The notes under the pieces were generated by a model. That model was not told the origin of the DNA. It was given only the letters and a program-made list of their open reading frames with translations, and searched no databases. Source: Helicobacter ailurogastricus (GTDB lineage: Bacteria > Campylobacterota > Campylobacteria > Campylobacterales > Helicobacteraceae). Taken from it: a stretch of DNA of 64,000 bases. Each line of letters starts with the position of its first letter. The first letter of the stretch is position 1. Shown here in pieces: positions 23,452-32,799 of the stretch. Where the stretch lies: contig NZ_CDMG01000002.1 of assembly GCF_001282945.1 (NCBI RefSeq), positions 510,985 to 574,984 on the forward strand, in the 5' to 3' direction. Made by a program: the position numbers and the translations under genes.

Positions 23452-25628
23452 CAAAGGCACAGTTTTACATTGAGGGCATGACTTGCAGCGCGTGCTCTAG
23501 TGGGATCGAGCGCTCTTTGGGGCGCAAGGCGTACGTCAAAGAAGTGGGGGTGGATTTACTCAGTAAAAAAGCCTTTGTGGTCTATGATGAAAGCCAAGCA
23601 AGTTTAGAGGACATTTTTAAGCAAATTTCCAAACTGGGCTACACCGCCCAAAAAAAGCCGCTCAAGGACTTGCTAGAGCCGTCCTTTTTAACCCCCAATC
23701 TAAAACTGCTTTTCACCATGTTTAGCGCGCTTGGGGTGCTGTGTCTATCCATGTTTGCCCCGCTTTTGCCCTTGCCTGCTTTGTTAAAGAACCCCTTTAA
23801 CAATGGTTTAGTGCAACTGGTCTTAACTTTGATCGCCATGCACATGGGGCGCAATTTCTACATCCACGGCTTTAAGGCACTGTTTGCGCGCCAGCCCAAT
23901 ATGGATAGCTTGATCGCGCTTGGAACGAGCGCGGCCTTTGTGTATAGCCTAGTGCTGCTCTTGCGCGCCTACAACCACGCCCTGATAGAGGGCTACTATT
24001 TTGAGAGTGTGTGCGTGATTTTGCTCTTTGTGATGGGGGGTAAGCGGGTCGAAGAATCTTCTAAAGACAAAGCCCTAAGGGCGATGCAAGAGCTGATGCA
24101 AGAGCACAACAGCTCAGCCCTTAAGGTGGAAAACGGGCAAGATGTAGAGGTGGCGATTGAGAGCCTACGACAGGGCGACATTTTACGAGTCTTGCCAGGA
24201 GCTTATGTCCCCGTAGATGGCGTGCTTGTTGAGGGGGCGAGCGAGATAGACGAGTCGATGCTTAGTGGGGAGAGCATGCCCGTGCTCAAAAAAGAGGGCT
24301 CTCAGGTGTTTGCGGGCACACTCAACACCAACACCCCCTTTTTAATGCAAGCCACCCACAACAAGGCGCAAAGCACTTTGGCTAAGATTTTAGATTTAAT
24401 CGCCAAAGCGCAGGGCTCTAAAGCCCCCATTGCAAGGCTGGCCGATAAAGTTGCTGGGGTCTTTGTCCCCACTGTGATCGCCATTGCAAGTTTGGCGTTC
24501 ATTGTGTGGGTGTTTAAGGGGGGCTTTAAAGAGGCTTTGGAGGTGTTTATCGCCGTGTTGGTGATCTCTTGCCCCTGTGCGCTAGGGCTAGCCACCCCTA
24601 TGGCGCTCTTGGTGGCGCAAAAAGAGGCGGGCTTATTGGGGCTCTTTTTTAAAGACGCAAAGAGTTTAGAGCGTGCCAAAGACATTAGCCATGTGCTCTT
24701 AGACAAGACGGGCACCATCACGCTAGGCAAGCCTGTGGTTAAAGAGGTGCGCCCCGCTGATGGTGTGGAGGTTTTAGACTTGCTTAGTCTATGTGCCAGT
24801 TTGGAGGCGCAGAGCGAACATGTCATTGCTAAGGGCATTTTAGAATATGCCAAAGAACAGGGGGCAAGCTTATTAGAGGCGCAAGAAGTGAGGGCGACCC
24901 CGGGGCTTGGCTTAAGCGGCACAATTGCTGGGCAACTTTACCAAGCGGGCAGTTTAGAGTTTTTTAAAGACACAAGCGATTTAGGCGACTTTGAGGGGAT
25001 CGGAGTGTTTTTTGGCACGCCTGCTAAAATCTTGGGGCTGATTGTGTTAGAGGATCGTTTAAAAGAGGGGGCTAAAGAGGCCATCGCAGACATGCATGCC
25101 TATGGGTTAAAAACCTTGCTTTTAAGTGGGGATAGAGAGCCAAGCGTGGCAAAAATGGCGGGCGCGCTAAATTTAGATTACAAAGCTGAGGCAAAACCCC
25201 AAGACAAGCTAGCCACCCTTGAAGACTTGCAAAAAAGCGGGGCGGTGGTGATGATGGTGGGCGACGGGCTAAATGATGCCCCCGCTTTGGCTAAAAGCGA
25301 TGTGGGGGTGGTGATGGGGCTAGGCAGCGGGGCGAGTTTGGAGGTGGCAGATATTTTAAGCCTAAATAACCATCCAAGCGCAGCTTTGCAGGCGATCAAG
25401 TTAAGCAAGATCACCATTAGAAACATTAAACAAAATTTGTTTTGGGCTTTTTGTTATAATGCGCTGGCAATCCCTCTAGCCTGTGGTGTGGCAGCCCCCT
25501 TTATGCTAAATCCTATGCTAGCTAGCCTAGCGATGAGTCTTAGCAGCTTAAGCGTGGTGTTTAACGCCCAAAGGCTTAGGGGCGCACATAAAAAAATCAA
25601 AAAGGAAAACGATGCAAGAAGTGCTTAA
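23448..25628 (+). CDS. copA: Copper-exporting P1B-type ATPase CopA
   Basis: This 726-residue P-type ATPase exports Cu(I) from the cytoplasm. Domains in order: one N-terminal heavy-metal-associated domain with GMTCSAC, paired membrane helices, the actuator loop with LSGESMPV, the ion-site helix with CPC (VISCPCALGLATPMA), the phosphorylation site DKTGTITLG, and the hinge GDGLNDAPALAKSDVG. The CPC motif and metal-binding domain distinguish it from other P-type pumps. It overlaps pssA by 4 bases and copP by 17 bases, so pssA-copA-copP is one translationally coupled group. Confidence 0.95.
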   Translation: MTKAQFYIEGMTCSACSSGIERSLGRKAYVKEVGVDLLSKKAFVVYDESQASLEDIFKQISKLGYTAQKKPLKDLLEPSFLTPNLKLLFTMFSALGVLCLSMFAPLLPLPALLKNPFNNGLVQLVLTLIAMHMGRNFYIHGFKALFARQPNMDSLIALGTSAAFVYSLVLLLRAYNHALIEGYYFESVCVILLFVMGGKRVEESSKDKALRAMQELMQEHNSSALKVENGQDVEVAIESLRQGDILRVLPGAYVPVDGVLVEGASEIDESMLSGESMPVLKKEGSQVFAGTLNTNTPFLMQATHNKAQSTLAKILDLIAKAQGSKAPIARLADKVAGVFVPTVIAIASLAFIVWVFKGGFKEALEVFIAVLVISCPCALGLATPMALLVAQKEAGLLGLFFKDAKSLERAKDISHVLLDKTGTITLGKPVVKEVRPADGVEVLDLLSLCASLEAQSEHVIAKGILEYAKEQGASLLEAQEVRATPGLGLSGTIAGQLYQAGSLEFFKDTSDLGDFEGIGVFFGTPAKILGLIVLEDRLKEGAKEAIADMHAYGLKTLLLSGDREPSVAKMAGALNLDYKAEAKPQDKLATLEDLQKSGAVVMMVGDGLNDAPALAKSDVGVVMGLGSGASLEVADILSLNNHPSAALQAIKLSKITIRNIKQNLFWAFCYNALAIPLACGVAAPFMLNPMLASLAMSLSSLSVVFNAQRLRGAHKKIKKENDARSA

Positions 25629-25812
25629 AGTGAGTGGGATGACCTGCGATCATTGTGTGGATAAAATTGAAAAGTTTATCGGGGAGTTAGAGGGCATCGA
25701 ACATATTGAAGTGAATTTAGATAAACAAGAAGTGACGGTAACTTTCAACGCCCCCGCCACCAAAGCGCAAATTGAGGAGGCAATCTTAGACGCGGGCTAC
25801 ACCCTCGCGTGA
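25612..25812 (+). CDS. copP: Copper-binding chaperone CopP
   Basis: This 66-residue protein is a single heavy-metal-associated (ferredoxin-like) domain with the MTCDHC metal site near residues 10-15 and the C-terminal strand ILDAGYTLA. It is expected to bind Cu(I) in the cytoplasm and hand it to CopA. It starts inside the end of copA; copA-copP is the known H. pylori arrangement. The next gene begins with GTG overlapping its stop codon. Confidence 0.94.
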   Translation: MQEVLKVSGMTCDHCVDKIEKFIGELEGIEHIEVNLDKQEVTVTFNAPATKAQIEEAILDAGYTLA

Positions 25813-27449
25813 AGCTCTTTTTTAGGCGTTTTGCCCCCTTTTTAAAGGGGCATATAGGCTCGTTTGTGTGGATCGTTTTGGCCTCTCTCATCGTGGCTCT
25901 TAGCACGGCGTGGGGGACTTATTTAGTCAAGCCCACTTTAGATGGCATTTTCATTAACAAAGACACACAAATGCTAAGTGTTTTGCCTTTTTTAGTGATT
26001 GTGGCCTACTTAGGCAAGAGTGGAGGGGTCTATATCCAAACTTATTTTACCAATTACATAGGCTTAGACATCATTAAAAACCTACGCCATAAAATGCTAG
26101 AAACCATGCTCTGTATGGAGATTGGCTTTTTTGAGCGCACTAAAAAAGGCGAATTGATCTCTAGAATCACGAACGACATTGCTTTGGTGCGGGCGAGTTT
26201 GTCAAACTACCTAGCCGAGAGCGTGCGCGAGTTTTTAAGCGTGGTGGGTTTAATTTGCGTGGTGATTTACCAAAGCCCCGAACTTTCCATGATAGGGTTG
26301 GTGATCATGCCCTTAGCGGCCATCCCCTTAAGCAAAATCATTAAAAAAGTCAAAAAACTTTCCAAAGAAAACCAAGAAACCAACGCCTGCATGACTGCGA
26401 GGTTGTCTGAGATTTTTCACAGCGTGGAGGTCATTAAAACTTCTAATGGGGAAGACCTAGAATTACAGGCCTTTCAAAAAGAAAACCAAACCTGTTTTAA
26501 CTTGAGCCTAAAGAGCATTAAATACGCTGAAATCTCCAGCCCCTTAATGGAGTTTTTAGGCTCGATTGCCATTGCTTTAATCATTTATTTGGGCGGGCTG
26601 GAGGTGATTAAAGGGCACATCAGCGTGGGGGCGTTTTTCTCTTTCATCACCGCCCTTTTTATGCTCTACACCCCCTTAAAACGGCTCGTGCGCATCGCCT
26701 CAAACTTTCAAGAGGCACTGGTGGCGGGCGAGCGCATTTATGAGATTTTAGAGCGCAAACCCGCTATTTGTGATGGCGCAAACACCCTAGAGGGCCCCAT
26801 CACCAACATCACTTTTACTCATGTTGATTTGGCTTATAGAGACAACAGCGCCCCAGCGTTGCAGGGCATTAACTTAAACCTACACTCTAACCAAATTGTT
26901 GCCCTTCAGGGCAAGAGCGGAAGCGGTAAAAGCTCGCTTGTCAATCTCATCCTGCGTCTACACAAGCCCACGAGCGGACAAATCACCATCAACAACATCC
27001 CTCTACAAGATTTGCAACAAAAGAGCCTAAGGGCACAAATCGGCATTGTGACACAAAAGGTCTTTATCTTTAGTGGCTCAGTGGCGGAGAATGTCGCCTA
27101 TGGTTTAGACATTGACGAGGATAGGGTCATAAAATGCCTAGAGCAGGCGCAGGCGTGGGAGTTTGTGGCGCATTTGGGCGGGTTAAACGCCCTTTTGGAG
27201 GAATTTGGGGCAAATTTGAGCGGGGGGCAAAGGCAACGAATTGCCATTGCACGGGCTTTGTATAAAGAGGCGAGCGTGCTGATTTTTGATGAGGCCACCT
27301 CCGCCCTAGATCGCGACACAGAGGAAAACATCAAACAAACCATTTACAGCCTTAAAGAAAATCGCCTCATCATCATGATTTCGCACAACCCCGCTAGCCT
27401 GCAAATGGCGACTCACATTTACAACCTAGAGGGAGGAAGATTGGTTTAG
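25809..27449 (+). CDS. msbA: MsbA-like ABC exporter (lipid A flippase family)
   Basis: This 546-residue protein fuses a six-helix ABC type-1 exporter domain to an ATPase domain. In the ATPase part: Walker A GKSGSGKSS, Q-loop GIVTQK, signature LSGGQRQRIAIARAL, Walker B VLIFDEATSALD and the switch His in ISHNP. The membrane part (LLPF, YIQTYFTNYIG and FFERTKKGELISRITNDI) looks like epsilonproteobacterial MsbA, which flips lipid A-core across the inner membrane; other drug or peptide exporters cannot be excluded. The GTG start overlaps the copP stop by 4 bases. Confidence 0.82.
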   Translation: MKLFFRRFAPFLKGHIGSFVWIVLASLIVALSTAWGTYLVKPTLDGIFINKDTQMLSVLPFLVIVAYLGKSGGVYIQTYFTNYIGLDIIKNLRHKMLETMLCMEIGFFERTKKGELISRITNDIALVRASLSNYLAESVREFLSVVGLICVVIYQSPELSMIGLVIMPLAAIPLSKIIKKVKKLSKENQETNACMTARLSEIFHSVEVIKTSNGEDLELQAFQKENQTCFNLSLKSIKYAEISSPLMEFLGSIAIALIIYLGGLEVIKGHISVGAFFSFITALFMLYTPLKRLVRIASNFQEALVAGERIYEILERKPAICDGANTLEGPITNITFTHVDLAYRDNSAPALQGINLNLHSNQIVALQGKSGSGKSSLVNLILRLHKPTSGQITINNIPLQDLQQKSLRAQIGIVTQKVFIFSGSVAENVAYGLDIDEDRVIKCLEQAQAWEFVAHLGGLNALLEEFGANLSGGQRQRIAIARALYKEASVLIFDEATSALDRDTEENIKQTIYSLKENRLIIMISHNPASLQMATHIYNLEGGRLV

Positions 27450-27553
27450 CCGCCTGCGCTCTCAAATGAAACGCGCTAAATCAAGCAAAAACGCCTGACA
27501 CACGGGCAATAAGCAAAAAGACTTGATCTAAAACCCCCTAAGCGTTCATGTGT

Positions 27554-27559
27554 TAGAAT
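27554..27559 (+). promoter_or_regulatory. -10 element of the glycosyltransferase gene
   Basis: TAGAAT at 27554-27559 in the 148-base gap after msbA stands 39 bases before the preferred GTG start at 27598, indicating that the glycosyltransferase has its own promoter. Confidence 0.45.
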
Positions 27560-27597
27560 GGGCCTTTTGTGGTTAGATTGAATAAGTGAGGAATTTT

Positions 27598-28863
27598 GTG
27601 GTTGTTTTATTTTGCACGGAGCAGTATTACCCTTTACAGACTGGTACGGCGGTGGCGGATTATAATTTGACCCGTGCTTTGAGCCAAGCGGGGCACCAAG
27701 TCTTTGTGCTGACAAGCGGTAGTTTTGCCCACCAAAAGCTGACAAGAGAGGGCGCAAAACAGACGATACAAAGCGGCACTATGCAAAGAGAAGCCATACA
27801 AATCGCCCCCAATTTGTCCGTGATCGCCTTTAACATTTACGCGGGAGTGGGGGGCTGGCAAGGGGAGTTGCAGGCTTATAAAGACTTTGTGCAAAACTTC
27901 GCGTGTGATCTCCTCATCAATGTGACGTTACTCACTTGGAACAGCAATTTAATCATCTCCCTTTTGCCTAGCCTCAAAGCCCATAAAAAGGTTTTGATCA
28001 ACCACGGCGAGCAGGCCTTTATGAGTTGTTGCTTTGGCTTTAAACGCTTTGTTAAAGACAGCGTGAAGTTTCTTTTAACCACGCTTAAACTCTACCCCAA
28101 GGGGATTTATCCGTGGTGGTTTAAAGAACAAGTGAAAAGACACATTAAACATTATGATAGGGTGTTTTTCTTACACAACAAGAGTCATGGCTATGCTTAC
28201 TTAAAGCCCTTTTGCTCGAGTGTGGGGATTTTGCCTAATGGGGTCTTTGCTAAGGACATTTGCCCGCCTAAGAGCCTTGAGGTGAGCTTAATGGACCAAA
28301 ACGCCAAAGCGCAACCAGACCCTAAATTGTCCGCTTTGCTCGACACGCCTTATGTCCTCAACGTGTCAAATTACTACCCCGAAAAAGGACAAGACTTTGT
28401 TTTGAGGGCCTACTATTTAAGCCAAGCACGCCTGCCTTTAATTTTCATTGGGGCTTTAGACAAAGACCACACCTTAAGCAGACTCAAAGCGTCAAAGGCG
28501 CAATTGGATGCAGACTTTGGCTTTAAGGAGGTGTTTTTTTACTACGCTTTGGCTAGAGATGAAGTGTTGGAGGCCTCTAAAAGAGCCACTTTATTTTTAC
28601 ACGCCAGCCACGCTCCCTATGAAGCCTTTCCTATGGTGATTTTAGAGTGCCTGCAATTTGCTACGCCCTTTGTCTGCACCCCCATAGGCAATGTCAAGGA
28701 ATTGTGCCCCGATCTCATCGCGCACACCCCCCAAGAGATGGCAGAGAAAATAAACACTTTGCTTAACGACCCCGCTCACTACGCTAAAGTTTCTACTGGT
28801 TTGCACGAAAAAGTGCAAGCTTTTTGCTACGATCAATTGGTGAAGTTGTTAGAGGAGGTTTGA
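27598..28863 (+). CDS. GT4-type glycosyltransferase
   Basis: This 421-residue protein has the GT-B organisation of retaining glycosyltransferase family 4: an N-terminal YYPLQTGTAVADYNLTRALSQAGHQVFVLT acceptor-side domain, and a C-terminal donor domain with NVSNYYPEKGQD, FIGALDKD, and the E-x7-E-like segment PYEAFPMVILECLQFATPFVCT, where the two Glu contact the sugar nucleotide. No membrane segment is seen. It may act in LPS or another surface glycan; acceptor and sugar are unknown. The start is placed at GTG 27598, because TGAGGA is then six bases upstream; the upstream in-frame GTG at 27586 would overlap that site. Confidence 0.82.
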   Translation: MVVLFCTEQYYPLQTGTAVADYNLTRALSQAGHQVFVLTSGSFAHQKLTREGAKQTIQSGTMQREAIQIAPNLSVIAFNIYAGVGGWQGELQAYKDFVQNFACDLLINVTLLTWNSNLIISLLPSLKAHKKVLINHGEQAFMSCCFGFKRFVKDSVKFLLTTLKLYPKGIYPWWFKEQVKRHIKHYDRVFFLHNKSHGYAYLKPFCSSVGILPNGVFAKDICPPKSLEVSLMDQNAKAQPDPKLSALLDTPYVLNVSNYYPEKGQDFVLRAYYLSQARLPLIFIGALDKDHTLSRLKASKAQLDADFGFKEVFFYYALARDEVLEASKRATLFLHASHAPYEAFPMVILECLQFATPFVCTPIGNVKELCPDLIAHTPQEMAEKINTLLNDPAHYAKVSTGLHEKVQAFCYDQLVKLLEEV

Positions 28864-28933
28864 TCGCCCGCATCGGTAGCAACTATTATTGATGTTGTGC
28901 TAGACTTCTAAGATCAATGTTTTAAGGAAGATT

Positions 28934-29356
28934 ATGCCAAGTTCAAGTCTTTATGTCAAAAATCGTATCCGAGGTAAAATTTCTTTGCACGAAAGGGGGC
29001 AGGGGCGTTGGCGGGTGCATTTTGAGGCCGAGGATGTCGTGGTACAAGCCAAATGCAGCCGCTTAGAAGTGGAGAATTGCCAAATCGATGATGAGATCAC
29101 CATTATTTTGAAAGTTTTAGAGGTTTTGATTCCCAGTTTCACACAGCGCATCACTTTAGACCCCATGGCCTTCACGGGGAGGATTTTAACCATGAAGCGC
29201 GACCCCAAAGAGGAACAAATGGTGCGCGTGGAGGTGGCGGTGAGCGATTGTAGCGTGGATTTTGTGCTCGATCAGGGGCACATCGACCTATACCGCTTCA
29301 ATGATGGCAAAGAGCTGGTGCTCTTTTGCAAACCCGAGCATGTAACGATCTACTGA
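28934..29356 (+). CDS. TOBE/Mop-like ligand-binding domain protein
   Basis: This 140-residue protein has no signal peptide. It looks like a beta-rich oligonucleotide-binding-type fold: NRIRGKISLHERGQGRWRVHFEA, then a second half ending ELVLFCKPEHVTIY, a pattern reminiscent of TOBE/Mop domains that bind molybdate or occur after ABC ATPases. No ABC ATPase part and no helix-turn-helix is present. An AAGGAAG ribosome binding site at 28924-28930 and an extended -10 (TAGACT, 28901-28906) support expression as a single gene. The assignment rests on pattern only, and a direct function is not claimed. Confidence 0.6.
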   Translation: MPSSSLYVKNRIRGKISLHERGQGRWRVHFEAEDVVVQAKCSRLEVENCQIDDEITIILKVLEVLIPSFTQRITLDPMAFTGRILTMKRDPKEEQMVRVEVAVSDCSVDFVLDQGHIDLYRFNDGKELVLFCKPEHVTIY

Positions 29357-29383
29357 TCTCCAGCCCCAAAGGGCTTGAAAAGC

Positions 29384-30433
29384 TTAAAACGACTTTTTCA
29401 TGTCGATGACATAGCGGAATTGGGCGTTAGAGTGGGTGAGGTCGTGATAAACCCGATCGATGTCTTGACCCGTAACAAGCTCGATTTCAGGATAAATGTT
29501 GTGCAAAATGGAAAAGTCTAGCATTTCTTGGGTTTCTTTAATCCCTCCGATCAAAGAGCCATAGACTTTTTTATGCCCGTGCCAGATGAGAGCAGAGGCA
29601 CTTAAAGAGGGGGGGTTGTCTCTTGGGGGCAAGCCCACAATGGCAAGCTCGCCTCCATAGGCGAGCACATTTAAGTAATCTGCCATGTTGTAGGGCGTGG
29701 GGATGGTTGAGAGGATTAAATCTAAATTTGCCCCCTTAGCATCCTTCACATCGCTATAATAGTGCTTTGCGCCCATTTTTAACGCCATTTCCTTTTTGGC
29801 CTCAGAGCGCCCAATCACACTCACCTCTGCGCCCATCGCTAAGGCGTATTTTAAGCCCATGTGCCCCAAGCCACCAAAGCCTGCAATCCCCACCTTAGTG
29901 CCGGCTTTGACTTTGGAAAATTTTAAAGGCGAGTAGGTGGTGATGCCCGCACAAAAGAGGGGGGCGATCTTGTCTAGGGGCGCATCGTGGGGGATGCGGA
30001 TGATGTAGTCCTCATCCACGACAATGCAATTAGAATAGCCCCCCATATGTGGCTCGCCATTGTGGAAGTGATCGGGGCAATCGTAGGTGTACACCGCTTT
30101 TTTACAAAATTGTTCGTAGTGATCGTGGCAGGGGGCGCATTCTTTACAAGAATTGACAAAGCAACCCACGCCCACTTTATCCCCCACTCTGAATTTGCGC
30201 GCGTGCGCGCCCACTTCTTTAACCACACCTGCGATCTCGTGTCCGGGGATCATGGGGTAAATGCCATCGTGCCATTCGCTGTAAGCAGAATGTACATCGC
30301 TGTGGCAAATCCCACAATAATGAATGTCGATCAAAACATCTTTTTCGCCTAAAGCGTGGCGGGTGAAATCATGGGGTTGGAACTTGCCCTCTTTGGAGTG
30401 AATCGCAAAACCTTTAGCCTCAATGCGTTGCAT
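29384..30433 (-). CDS. Zinc-dependent (cinnamyl-type) alcohol dehydrogenase
   Basis: This 349-residue medium-chain dehydrogenase oxidises alcohols or reduces aldehydes with NADP(H). The catalytic zinc ligands lie in CGICHSD and GHEIAG; structural zinc ligands are the four Cys of CKECAPCHDHYEQFC; the Rossmann motif is GFGGLGHMG, and the following SVIGRSEAKK favours NADP(H). It is of the CAD/YahK type found in H. pylori. The start was set at ATG 30433: AAGGA lies just upstream and the upstream in-frame codons run into the promoter. It is convergent with the TOBE gene. Confidence 0.92.
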   Translation of the reverse strand: MQRIEAKGFAIHSKEGKFQPHDFTRHALGEKDVLIDIHYCGICHSDVHSAYSEWHDGIYPMIPGHEIAGVVKEVGAHARKFRVGDKVGVGCFVNSCKECAPCHDHYEQFCKKAVYTYDCPDHFHNGEPHMGGYSNCIVVDEDYIIRIPHDAPLDKIAPLFCAGITTYSPLKFSKVKAGTKVGIAGFGGLGHMGLKYALAMGAEVSVIGRSEAKKEMALKMGAKHYYSDVKDAKGANLDLILSTIPTPYNMADYLNVLAYGGELAIVGLPPRDNPPSLSASALIWHGHKKVYGSLIGGIKETQEMLDFSILHNIYPEIELVTGQDIDRVYHDLTHSNAQFRYVIDMKKSF

Positions 30434-30462
30434 AAAAATCCTTTGTGTTGGAATGAGGGCAC

Positions 30463-30468
30463 ATTCTA
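30463..30468 (-). promoter_or_regulatory. -10 element of the alcohol dehydrogenase gene
   Basis: Read on the minus strand, TAGAAT at 30468-30463 lies 30 bases upstream of the ATG at 30433, preceded by TGTGC. It also rules out the longer open frame, whose start would lie upstream of this promoter. Confidence 0.5.
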
Positions 30469-30528
30469 GCACAATAAAAGGCAATGGGCGCATTTGCTTA
30501 AACAAAGTTTGCTTTTAGAAAAAAGCAC

Positions 30529-30534
30529 TATAAT
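30529..30534 (+). promoter_or_regulatory. -10 element of the rpsP-rplS operon
   Basis: TATAAT at 30529-30534 is 31 bases before the rpsP ATG (30566). An AAAAGGA ribosome binding site follows at 30554-30560. It drives the five-gene rpsP-khpA-rimM-trmD-rplS operon. Confidence 0.6.
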
Positions 30535-30565
30535 AGAAAATTTGCAACAAACGAAAAGGAACGCC

Positions 30566-30793
30566 ATGACAATTGTACGACTTACCCGCAGTGGGCGCAA
30601 GAAAAAGCCCTTTTACCGCATTGTGGTGACAGACTCGCGCAAACGCCGCGATGGGGGTTGGATCGAGTCCATCGGGTATTACAACCCTTTAAGCAACCCT
30701 AAGGTGGTACAAATCGATCACGAGAGATTGAGCTACTGGAAAAGTGTGGGGGCTAAAATGAGCGAGAGAGTGGAAAAGCTCTCTAAACAATAA
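30566..30793 (+). CDS. rpsP: 30S ribosomal protein S16
   Basis: This 75-residue protein has the S16 signature [38 protein letters not shown]. The start ATG at 30566 gives the canonical N-terminus and follows AAAAGGA. It is the first gene of the rpsP-khpA-rimM-trmD-rplS operon. Confidence 0.96.
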   Translation: MTIVRLTRSGRKKKPFYRIVVTDSRKRRDGGWIESIGYYNPLSNPKVVQIDHERLSYWKSVGAKMSERVEKLSKQ

Positions 30794-30823
30794 GCCCAAA
30801 ATCTTTTTAAGGGGGTGGTCGCC

Positions 30824-31180
30824 ATGCAAGAGCCAAACCCACAAGAGGGCCCATTGCAAGAGAGCCACAAGGGAGAGGGTGTTACGGGAGAAAACTCTAT
30901 GGGAGAAAACCCTATGGGTTTTCCCATAGAAAACTTTGTCGTCGAGTATTGTAAAAAGATCGTGTCTTATCCGCAGGTGTTGCGGGTGCAAGTGCGCCTC
31001 ATTGAGCCGGGAATTAAAGAAGTTTGCATTTGCGCTAACCCGCTGGATATGGGGCGAGTGATTGGCAAAGACGGCAAAATGGTGAGCGCGATCAAGGCCT
31101 TCATCTCTGGAGTCAAGGCCAAAGATGGCTTTGGTTATAAAATCGTGGTCGTGGCTTCTGAAAACCCCTATGTCCTCTGA
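30824..31180 (+). CDS. khpA: KH-domain RNA-binding protein (KhpA type)
   Basis: This 118-residue protein ends in a single type II KH domain with the GxxG loop in GRVIGKDGKMVSAIKAF, preceded by EVCICANPLD. KhpA proteins bind many RNAs, often with KhpB. The first ~35 residues are a poorly conserved Gly/Glu/Met-rich extension with a small internal repeat (MGENPMG after GENS), longer than in most KhpA. ATG 30824 sits about 9 bases after AAGGGGG; GTG 30815 is a less likely start. Position between rpsP and rimM is the standard one. Confidence 0.88.
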   Translation: MQEPNPQEGPLQESHKGEGVTGENSMGENPMGFPIENFVVEYCKKIVSYPQVLRVQVRLIEPGIKEVCICANPLDMGRVIGKDGKMVSAIKAFISGVKAKDGFGYKIVVVASENPYVL

Positions 31181-31688
31181 TCTCTTAGTGGTCGGGCTGT
31201 TGGGACGGGCTGTGGGCTTAAAGGGTGGCCTCAAGCTCAACTTGCAAAGCAATTGTTTAGAGTGCCTAACTCAAGGTGCGAGCGTGCAAGTTTATAGCTC
31301 CCTCAAACCCGCCCAAACTTACACCATCCGCGCTTATGTTTCTAAAACCTCTTGGCTTTTTTTAGAGGGTGTGGCCACGAAAGAACAGGCTTTAGAGCTT
31401 ACAGGTTGCACTCTAGCGATGAGCGAGGCAGAAACCTTAAAACATTGCCGCCTCAAAGAGGGGGAATTTTTGGTCTCTCAGCTCATTGGGCTAGAAGTTG
31501 TGGATAGTGGGGAGGTTTTGGGCGTGATCTTAGGCGTGGAAACTTTGGCGGGCATGGATTATTTGCGGGTACAAGCCCCCGCTAAAGTTTTTTTAATCCC
31601 CTACATCCCCCGTTATGTCCTTAGCACGGATTTAAACAATAAGCGCATTGAAACCAAGGACGCTTTGGGGCTTTTAGAGGAAAGCTAG
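31170..31688 (+). CDS. rimM: Ribosome maturation factor RimM
   Basis: This 172-residue protein starts with LLVVGLLGRAVGLKGGLKL, the RimM N-terminal beta-barrel motif, and ends in the PRC-barrel part (LIGLEVVDSGEVLG and FLIPYIPRYV). RimM helps mature the 30S head around S19. It overlaps khpA by 11 bases and trmD by one. Confidence 0.93.
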   Translation: MSSDLLVVGLLGRAVGLKGGLKLNLQSNCLECLTQGASVQVYSSLKPAQTYTIRAYVSKTSWLFLEGVATKEQALELTGCTLAMSEAETLKHCRLKEGEFLVSQLIGLEVVDSGEVLGVILGVETLAGMDYLRVQAPAKVFLIPYIPRYVLSTDLNNKRIETKDALGLLEES

Positions 31689-32422
31689 TGCGCTTTAGTG
31701 TCCTTAGCCTTTTCCCTAACCTATTGTCCTTTTACTTTGAGGACTCCATTTTAAAAAGGGCCTTAGTGCAAGGCATTTTTAGCCTTGATTTAGTGGATAT
31801 GCGCCCCTTTTCACCCCATAAATTTAAAAGAGCGGACTTCCCCTTAGTGGGTGGGGGGGCGGGGCAAATTTTAGACCCCTACATGGTCGAAAGCGCCCTA
31901 GAGAGCCTAGAAAGCGGGCATGTCATTTTTTTAAGCCCTGTGGGCAAACCCTACACCCAACAAGATGCCAAGAGGCTTGCCACCTACCGACATCTGATCT
32001 TGGTCTGTGGGCGTTACGATGGCTTTGATGAGCGCTTGATCGAAGCGCACGCCGATGAGGTCTTTAGTGTAGGCGATTTCGTGCTTACAGGCGGGGAGTT
32101 GCCCGCCCTATGTGTGTGCGATAGCGTGGCGCGGCTTTTAAAGGGGACTTTAGGCAACGCCCACTCGCTCGAGAATGAAAGTTTTAGCCAAAATCTCTTA
32201 GAAGCCCCGAATTTTGCCAACACCTATGACCTAGCAAAAAAACCCAGTTGTACGCAACTGCCCGTAATTTCAGAGTATTCAAAGGGAAACCATGCTAGAA
32301 TAGGCGCGATTATGCACGATTTATCTATCCAGAGGACTAAATATTTTCGTCCCCCTTTTTATTGTTTAGATAGGTCTTTGCAAAATTTCTGCCAAAACAA
32401 CAAGAAAGGTCCATCCAAATGA
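31688..32422 (+). CDS. trmD: tRNA (guanine37-N1)-methyltransferase
   Basis: This 244-residue SPOUT enzyme methylates G37 next to the anticodon to prevent frameshifting. Recognisable parts are the VGGGAGQ segment, [24 protein letters not shown], and the trefoil knot motif [16 protein letters not shown] start at 31688 overlaps the rimM stop by one base; ATGA overlap with rplS at the end. Confidence 0.95.
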   Translation: MRFSVLSLFPNLLSFYFEDSILKRALVQGIFSLDLVDMRPFSPHKFKRADFPLVGGGAGQILDPYMVESALESLESGHVIFLSPVGKPYTQQDAKRLATYRHLILVCGRYDGFDERLIEAHADEVFSVGDFVLTGGELPALCVCDSVARLLKGTLGNAHSLENESFSQNLLEAPNFANTYDLAKKPSCTQLPVISEYSKGNHARIGAIMHDLSIQRTKYFRPPFYCLDRSLQNFCQNNKKGPSK

Positions 32423-32799
32423 AAAACCGCTATTTGCAGTCTTTTGAAGACACTCAAATCAAGGCACAACCTCCCCGCTTTAAAGCTGGCGACACTCTGC
32501 GCTTAGGGATTCGCATCCAAGAAGGCGATAAAATGCGTACCCAAAACTTTGAGGGTGTTTGCATTAGTCTGCGGGGCAGTGGGGTTGGCAAGACCTTTTG
32601 TGTCCGCAAAGTGGGCGCAAATGGCGTGGGTGTGGAGCGGATTTTTCCTCTTTATTCGGCAAGCTTGGCGAGCATTGAGGTTTTAAGAGTGGGGCGTGTG
32701 CGCCGCGCCAAACTCTACTACTTGCGCCACAGAAAAGGCAAGGCCGCCCGCATCAAAGAAGTGCGTAAATTAGAAAAGGGTAAAGAAGTGGGGGTATAG
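32419..32799 (+). CDS. rplS: 50S ribosomal protein L19
   Basis: This 126-residue protein shows the L19 features [37 protein letters not shown] and [18 protein letters not shown]. It sits at the subunit interface. It is the last gene of the operon, overlaps trmD by 4 bases, and its stop codon coincides with the start of the degenerate short-repeat region. Confidence 0.96.
   Translation: MKNRYLQSFEDTQIKAQPPRFKAGDTLRLGIRIQEGDKMRTQNFEGVCISLRGSGVGKTFCVRKVGANGVGVERIFPLYSASLASIEVLRVGRVRRAKLYYLRHRKGKAARIKEVRKLEKGKEVGV

Noticed and set aside
29987..30352. Plus-strand frame of 121 codons opposite the alcohol dehydrogenase
   Set aside because: The dehydrogenase has complete zinc and NADP motifs on the other strand, and the plus frame shows no recognisable features.
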